Source: Aplectana chamaeleonis (taxonomy: Eukaryota > Nematoda > Chromadorea > Rhabditida > Cosmocercidae). From it: a stretch of 64,000 bases of DNA. Shown here piece by piece: positions 58,620-64,000 of the stretch. The position numbers and the translations under genes were made by a program. The notes below the pieces were generated by a model that ran no database searches, was not told where the DNA came from, and saw nothing but the letters and a program-made list of their open reading frames with translations. How positions within the stretch are numbered: the first letter of the stretch is position 1; each line of letters opens with the position of its first letter. The stretch is taken from positions 1,639,001-1,703,000 of the forward strand of contig JAPDOI010000038.1 of assembly GCA_029168955.1 (NCBI GenBank). The letters are read 5' to 3'.

Positions 58620-59440
58620 CTGACGGTTTTTCGTCCATACATTTTTTTTTGCTTATAGATAGTCTTTTGTTGGAGGTTGTTTTCGGAATTCCAATATAAT
58701 TCTGCATCGAATGACGTTTTCAGTTTCAAAAAATAGGTTCCCCACCTTCTAGCCGATTTCAGTTTATCAAGTGCATTTTTTTCGCAGGAAATTATCGGTT
58801 TTTCGTCCATAACATTTTTTTTGCTTGGAATTAGACCTTTGGTGGAAATTGTTTTCGGAATCCCATAGAATTCTGCGTCGACTAGTGTTTCCAGGTTGGA
58901 AAAATATTTTCTAAATTCTTCAGCCTAATTCGTTTTACTTAATAACAGTTTTTTGCCTATAACTCTTTTACCGTGCAAGGTAGGGTTTTGTTGAACGTTG
59001 TTTTTGGAATCTGCGTAAAATTCTCCGTCGAATGATATACCGGGTTCCTAACTTTGCTTGCTCAATGAGCCAGCCAGATCAGTGGAGCCGAGCTCTGTAG
59101 TTATCTCCATAGGGTGCTCTCGCCTCTATGATACAAGTGAGATACGCAGAGTTTTGCTGGAGCCAACAACGGGACTCGGCTTCACCGACCTGGCTGGCTC
59201 ACGGAGCAAGTAAAGTCAGGAATTCGATATATCAGTCGACGCAGAAACTTACGTAGATTTCAAAAACAACCTTTACCAGAACCCAATCTTTAACGGTTAA
59301 AGAGTTATAGGCGAAAGACTGGTGTTTCGTAAAATGAATTAGGCTGAAGGATCGAGAAAATATGTTTCTAACCTGGAAACACTGTCGACGCAGGGGATTC
59401 CAAAAACATCCTTCACCAAAGGTCGTCTTAGCGTAGAGAA
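58620..59440. repeat. Long fold-back repeat, family P3, copy 2
   Basis: The core TTGCTTGCTCAATGAGCCAG (about 59,052) pairs with CTGGCTGGCTCACGGAGCAA (about 59,190-59,209). The arms extend for over 300 bp, for example AATTCTGCGTCGACTAGTGT (58,868) with ACACTGTCGACGCAGGGGAT (59,380). Internal tandem-like repetition of TTTTTCGTCCATA / TTGCCTATAACTC sentences suggests several rounds of duplication. Confidence 0.7.
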
Positions 59441-59469
59441 ATTATTAACGAAAAACCGACTCATGCGAT

Positions 59470-59670
59470 TCTAGGCCCCGAGCCGCACCGAACAGGGGTC
59501 GGAGCCGCCTGACAGTTCGGCTCGTTTTCCCGATCTCCGGGCCACTACTTATCCTGTTCGGGCCAACCGGAATAGCCCGGACAGCAACAGCAGTGGCCCG
59601 AACAGCATCAGGAGGCGACTCGCAGATTGGAAACACGAGCCGGACTGTCAGGCGGCTCAGAGCCTATAAT
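59470..59670. repeat. GC-rich palindromic repeat, family P1, copy 3
   Basis: CTGACAGTTCGGCTCGTTTT and CACGAGCCGGACTGTCAG pair around GGGCCACTACTTATCCTGTT / AACAGCAACAGCAGTGGCCC-like arms. Directly downstream of a P3 fold-back, as the P1 copy at 39,450 also lies in repeat debris. Confidence 0.65.
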
Positions 59671-60233
59671 CGCCTGAGGATAACCTCAGGTACAAAAATG
59701 ACCTTTATAAACCGAAATCGGCTGGAAGAGTGAGAGCGTATTTTTTTATTCTGGAAAGGCTATTCGATGCAGAATTACATGGAAATTCTTGAAACGACTT
59801 TGACAAGGAAATATTTTCGAGGGGAAAAAGTTATAAGGGGCAAACTGGCCCTCTGCAAGCCGAATTTTGTTCGGATTTCTAAAGCGCGGTAGATTCTCAA
59901 AAAACTTTTCGTCGAAGAATTTCACGGAAATTTCGAAAAAAAAAACCTCTCACGCCTAATATCCTTCTCCGAAGATAAAATGTTACCCGCGGAAAGCCTG
60001 TGATTTCTTGGTGAAGGTCAGGTTACCTCATGAAGTTTGAGGCACAAAAAAAAGACGAAAAGACCGAAAACTTGAGGTGGTAAAATTGATGTTCACTCTT
60101 CGAATCGGGGTGAGAAAACAACATTTACATCTTTTACCGTCAACCCATCCAGCAACCTTCACCTCTCGGATTGCTGTCACCATCCTAACGAAGCTATGCT
60201 TTCGAGTGAATGTCACCGGAGCAGTGATGGCAA

Positions 60234-60328
<95 letters not shown>

Positions 60329-60332
60329 CAAC

Positions 60333-60384
<52 letters not shown>

Positions 60385-60412
60385 GTAATAATAATAATTA
60401 TAATAATTATCA
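60234..60412. repeat. (AAT)n trinucleotide microsatellite
   Basis: About 55 units with interruptions (AACAACAACA in the middle, a TAATTATAATTATC end). It gives spurious poly-Ile and poly-Tyr frames on the two strands. Confidence 0.95.
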
Positions 60413-60479
60413 TAATAATAATTTATTACGTTGTTCAAGACATACGTCAGATATAAAAAGACAAATAAAGAAACATTAA

Positions 60480-61440
60480 GGATTCGCATAAACCGCAAAG
60501 TTATTCGGAAAGAATCTTGGTTCTTGCCAAACGCTTGAACTGCTCGAAAAGTTGAGGAATCGGCTGTAGCCCGTGCCCTAAGGACACATATGCCGAACCC
60601 GCTCGACAAGTGAAGCTGAAGCCTCTAAGATCCAATCTTGGATTCTATAGGTAAGTTTCACTGAAACACCCGGAGTCCGCGAAGGTGACAAAGTGTAAAA
60701 TTGCGAAACATCAACTTTCATGATTCTTGAACACCATACACACATCCCTCACTTTTCGGAAAATAATACATTCACTCGAACCTGCCGTGATTTCAGACAT
60801 TTGCTTCTTCTGATAGAAAGAGTCGGAAATTTTGCTACAATGTTTACTTGATTGATAGCTTAACTATGAACATGTAAAAAACGAAAATCGATTTCAGGTG
60901 GCGTGCCGTTCGAGCTCGCGTGTCCCACCGGTGGGACACGGTACACGATACAAGGTTATCAGCGACGAGTATATCCTCTGTTTCGGAGTGAAATTTAGTT
61001 CCGTTCATCGCGTGAGTCTGCTCGCGGGTGCTGTGTCTCCTTCTCCCCACACTTTCTCGCTGTCTCTGCACTCGCTGCTCATCGGCGCGCGAAGGAACAG
61101 AGTAAATTTGTATCCGAAACAGAGATATGTAGATGCGGTGAGTTTGAAAAGTTTTGTCACCATATTTAAAAACCATATGCAAAGAGAAAGACACAAGTAC
61201 AAATATGTAGAAACTTATATCAGTACGTTCACATATGTACCAATCAACAAAGAGGTTATAAATGCATGTGCGACCATTGTATGTAGAACGTGCAAACAAA
61301 TTCATACAACCGGAATTGAAACCTAACTGGTTCAACAAGGCTTGATGCATTTCACTAGCAAACTGTTATGCAACGTAATATGCACATATACAACAGCGTC
61401 CAAAAGTCTTCTTGCATAATAGTGTTTGGAAAAACTCTTT
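60480..61440. other. No gene recognised; holds a 22-bp perfect palindrome
   Basis: The plus-strand frame at 60,898-61,326 (142 codons) and the overlapping minus-strand frame (168 codons) lack recognisable domains. A perfect palindrome with core TGTCCCACCGGTGGGACA occupies 60,919-60,940. The words CGAAACAGAG and CTCTGTTTCGG (about 61,114 and 60,977) form a further inverted pair. Confidence 0.4.
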
Positions 61441-61449
61441 TTCTATGTA

Positions 61450-62171
61450 TTAGGTTGATGCAAAAGCTACCGGACTTTTCACGGCTTTGAATAAAAAAAC
61501 ATTCATTTTAAAAACAAACAAGGCTCACCCAACAGAATAATTTCCATCGCTTTCGAGGATCCTTCGCCATCGATTGGGCAGATCATGAATTCCCGACGCG
61601 TAGAACTCTGGCTGTTTCGAGTCGAAGTATTCTTCTAAGGCCATTTTGGCTTCGTCATCGTTAATGAACTGCTTTCCATCCAGGAAGTGCTGCATCAAGA
61701 GAACAGCTCCTAGTAGGAACAAGCAAGCCCTGGGCTATATGGAGGGTGAGGAAAAACCTCCCAGCCCAGGTACAGCAGTTTCTGTTCGCCTTCTTCACCA
61801 CAATGCTCTTCCACACTTATCCCGGATAACCCGACAGAGAACTGCTGGACCTGGGCTGGAGAGTTCTTCCTCATCCTCGATATAGCACAGACCTTGCCCC
61901 TCCCAACTACCATCTATTCTGCTCGATGCAGCACTTCCTGGATTTAAAGCAGTTCCTTAAAGATGACGAATTGAAAATGGTCTTCAGAAGAATACTTTGA
62001 CTGGAAACAGCCAGAGTTTTACACGTTGGGAATTCATGATCTGTCCAATCGGTGGCGAAGGATCCTTGAATAAGATGGAGATTATTTTCTTTTGTGAGCC
62101 TTGTTTGTTTTTGAAATAAATGTTTTCCATTCAAAGTCGTGAAAAGTCCGGAAACTTCTGCATTAACCCAA
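61450..62171. mobile_element. Mariner-derived fold-back element, copy 2
   Basis: TA (61,448-61,449 and 62,172-62,173) flanks ends TTAGGTTGATGCAAAAG and the inverse of TTGGGTTAATGCAGAAG. The left arm encodes on the minus strand the mariner 3' half: LGWEVFPHPPYSPGLA, MQHFLDGKQFINDDEAKMAL, IHDLPNRWRRILESDGNY. The right arm encodes a more decayed copy on the plus strand, from LLHHNALPHLSRITRQ through CSMQHFLDLKQF to NRWRRILE. The junction lies at the same place in the transposase as in 14,906-15,616. Both arms lack the N-terminal half. Confidence 0.85.
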
Positions 62172-62200
62172 TATTATATGACGTGTGCGTGGTGATCCTA

Positions 62201-63248
62201 CTCAGATATTCGTGGGGAAGTTCCCGAGAACGACAGCAAACCTTCCTTCGAAACAACTGGGGAACTTCCCCCAAATCGAGGGGAGGCGGAGGGGACCTCC
62301 GGCTAGCAGTTCTTCCCTTGTTCTCCCCATCGCAAGTCTTACCCAAGCTGTCGCGACACAACACCCATTGGTCATTGATTTATCAAAAGTCAGGGCCAAA
62401 AATATTGACCTTTGACGAAAGGTTACAGAGAAGCCTATTATATCACCTGGTAACCTTCCTTCATCCCGTTAGCTGGCGTCTGGCGGAGCGGGATGCCCTC
62501 TCAACCAATACACTGCTGTAGGTGCCATAGGAGCTCGTGCGGCCTGAACGATACGCTTCCATTCAGTACGGTTTGCAGCAATAAGTTTAGCGTTAGGAAC
62601 ACTGCACCAATGGGTTTTTAGATCTTCTTCTATATGCTTGAGCCACGTCTTCTTCGGGGCCGTTCTCTGGATCTTCCACGACGGCGGGCGCTTCCGCCAC
62701 AGCATACTGTACGGGAGCCGGCCAGCATCCATTCGACATACATGTCCAAACCACCGTAATCTTCTTGTCTTCAGTTGCTCTTCAGCCAGCGGTTGATCCA
62801 TACAGCTTCTTCTTATGTTATCGTTGCAAATACGGTCACGAATCGTGATCCCAAGAATATGTCGCAGGCACCGTAATTGGAAGACTTCCAGCTTGACAAG
62901 GTCTGGCTTCAGTAGAGTAATCTGGTAATCTGGACAGAGACACCTTCCACCGTCTTTGAGTGCCAGGTCTGCTTCCTCAACTTGCGGAGTGCCGAACCAC
63001 CACGCGACTAGCTCGTTTGCATCATCTTAAACACTGCGGCTTTGTTTTCTCGTTCATCATGCTCGGGGATAGGCCATGGGAACAACCGTGGAGCGAACTT
63101 CCCTTGTTCTCCCGCCCGAGTCGACTGTTTCGAACGCCTTATCGTTGTGTATAATTCGAGGGGAGAGGGGCGAGACGTCCCCTTCGACCGAGTGATGACG
63201 ACCAAATCAGGTCTATTGTCCTCGGGAACTTCCCCACAAATATCTGAG
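62201..63248. mobile_element. TA-flanked DNA element carrying a LINE fragment
   Basis: The ends CTCAGATATTCGTGGGGAAG and CTTCCCCACAAATATCTGAG are inverse copies, flanked by TA (62,199-62,200 and 63,249-63,250). Subterminal GGGAACTTCCCCCAAAT and CGAACTTCCCTTGTTCTCCC words recur. The middle holds a minus-strand LINE C-terminus (62,465-62,985). No transposase of its own is seen. It starts 28 bp after the mariner-derived fold-back. Confidence 0.75.
62465..62985 (-). pseudogene. LINE reverse-transcriptase C-terminal fragment
   Basis: The minus strand reads LVKLEVFQLRCLRHILGITI, RDRICNDNIRRSCMDQPLAE and EQLKTRRLRWFGHVCRMDA. These are followed by KRPPSWKIQRTAPKKTWLKH and IEEDLKTHWCSV. LRWFGHVxRM followed by RPPxRPxKTW is the standard C-terminal signature of many animal non-LTR retrotransposon RTs. 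The frame continues through 62,801-62,469 and the upstream part is truncated. Its location inside a TA-flanked element means the LINE either inserted there or was captured. Confidence 0.75.
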
Positions 63249-63269
63249 TATCGTTTGGCTGACTCGCTT

Positions 63270-63377
63270 GATTTTCACCCACTTCCTGACCGTTTTTCGT
63301 CACACTTCCGTTCTTACTCTACTTAGGGGGATCTTACGTTTATGTCAAAAACGGACAAATTTTCCATCGTGAATACT
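63270..63377 (-). mobile_element. MITE fragment, AAGGCAG family (end only)
   Basis: On the minus strand AAAGGGTAGTATTCACGATG is followed by AAGAACGGAAGTGTGACGAA and GGAAGTGGGTGAAAATCAAG. These match the left part of copy C (30,647). The other end was probably lost when it met the adjacent TA-flanked element. Confidence 0.55.
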
Positions 63378-64000
63378 ACCCTTTAACTTCAATAAAGGTT
63401 TCTCTGTTCTTAATTTAAAATTTTTTTTGCAAGTGTTCGTATGGTTTTAGAACAGTGAGAAATTAAAAAAAATTCTTTAAGATTAATTGGAGTCGGGAAA
63501 AAGAAATGGAAACCTGTTCGTTAAAGATCATTTTATTCGAAAATAAATCCGAAAAAAAATCGCGTTATGGCCAGGGCTTTTGTTCTGTTAGAAATTTCAA
63601 ACTCTTTTGGGTAGTTCTTATGGTTACGAAACGCACTGCGTCTTTCTCGCCGCACTGCGAGTATATTTACAGTTTACCGCAATGTTAAAAGGACATGGTG
63701 CGATTGCGGTCACACACCGAAACTACGATGGAAGACGCCAGATTTCATTATCGATCGAAAGCACAGCTGATTTTCTGGGTGAGTTACGGTTTTTCTTTTT
63801 TTCTTGTTTGCTCCAGCATTATTTTTGTTTCTGACTCTCACAGTACTACGAATAGGGGCTTTTCTTAGTGTGCGAAAGGAATTCGCCGTTTTTTCCGACT
63901 TCAAAACAGAATTTTGAAAAAAAAACTGTTCGAAGCTCGAACGAACGGTTAGTTTCTCTCACGCACTGAGAATAACCCCTATTCGCAATATTTAAACAGT
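63378..64000. other. No gene recognised
   Basis: Short frames only. GAATAGGGGCTTTTC (63,851) and GAATAACCCCTATTC (63,969) form an inverted pair, with GTGCGAAAGGAATT and TCTCTCACGCACTG words between, which suggests another small hairpin repeat. Confidence 0.4.

Noticed and set aside
60028..60609. 193-codon minus frame with poly-Tyr and an overlapping poly-Ile plus frame
   Set aside because: Both are produced by the AAT trinucleotide microsatellite.
60844..61350. Overlapping 168-codon (minus) and 142-codon (plus) frames
   Set aside because: Neither has recognisable domains or nematode-like codon regularity, and both span an inverted-repeat region.

Overview
The window looks like part of the nuclear genome of a clade V (strongylid, hookworm-like) nematode. 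It is AT-rich and intron-rich, with consensus GT..AG splicing and TTTCAG acceptors. Two conserved animal genes sit in a very dense field of transposable elements. The retrotransposon remnants read like the RTE-type and CR1/Jockey-like LINEs known from hookworm genomes. The organism is inferred from these features, because no species-specific marker was recognised.

Only two genes are well supported and both are on the minus strand. A UNC-93-family membrane protein (462 codons, 9 exons) lies at 7,862-12,018 and has a TTTCAG acceptor directly against its ATG, as expected for spliced-leader trans-splicing. A complete PA2G4/EBP1 orthologue (402 codons, 10 exons) is spread over 16.1 kb at 41,275-57,374. 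In both, I placed all exons by reading frame, splice sites and family similarity, and all phases join.

Layout: 919-3,288 is a 2.4-kb hAT-type element with a perfect 8-bp target duplication. 5,018-5,370 is a LINE reverse-transcriptase fragment. 7,862-12,018 is the UNC-93-like gene. 12,147-15,616 is a run of fold-back and TA-flanked elements, including a mariner-derived inverted duplication. 16,825-22,767 is a compound tract of (TTATG)n, (TTTA)n, a broken LINE and a MITE. 24,030-25,270 is a tandem array built from AAAT tracts. 26,985-31,116 holds long inverted repeats, tRNA-like sequences and MITEs. 32,886-38,205 is an RTE-like retrotransposon split by a 3,059-bp DNA element. 38,540-40,710 holds more LINE/RTE debris, again split by a fold-back element. 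41,275-57,374 is PA2G4, whose introns carry at least six different repeat elements. 58,299-64,000 is again repeats, with a second mariner-derived fold-back.

The main theme is the abundance of long-inverted-repeat (fold-back) elements of several families, many inside introns and so probably transcribed as hairpins. Two observations stand out. Two mariner-derived elements share the same head-to-head breakpoint. The 3,059-bp element has subterminal arrays of a GATC-containing GC-rich motif, and removing it with one copy of its AA target duplication restores the retrotransposon frame. The two host genes are not functionally linked to each other in any visible way.
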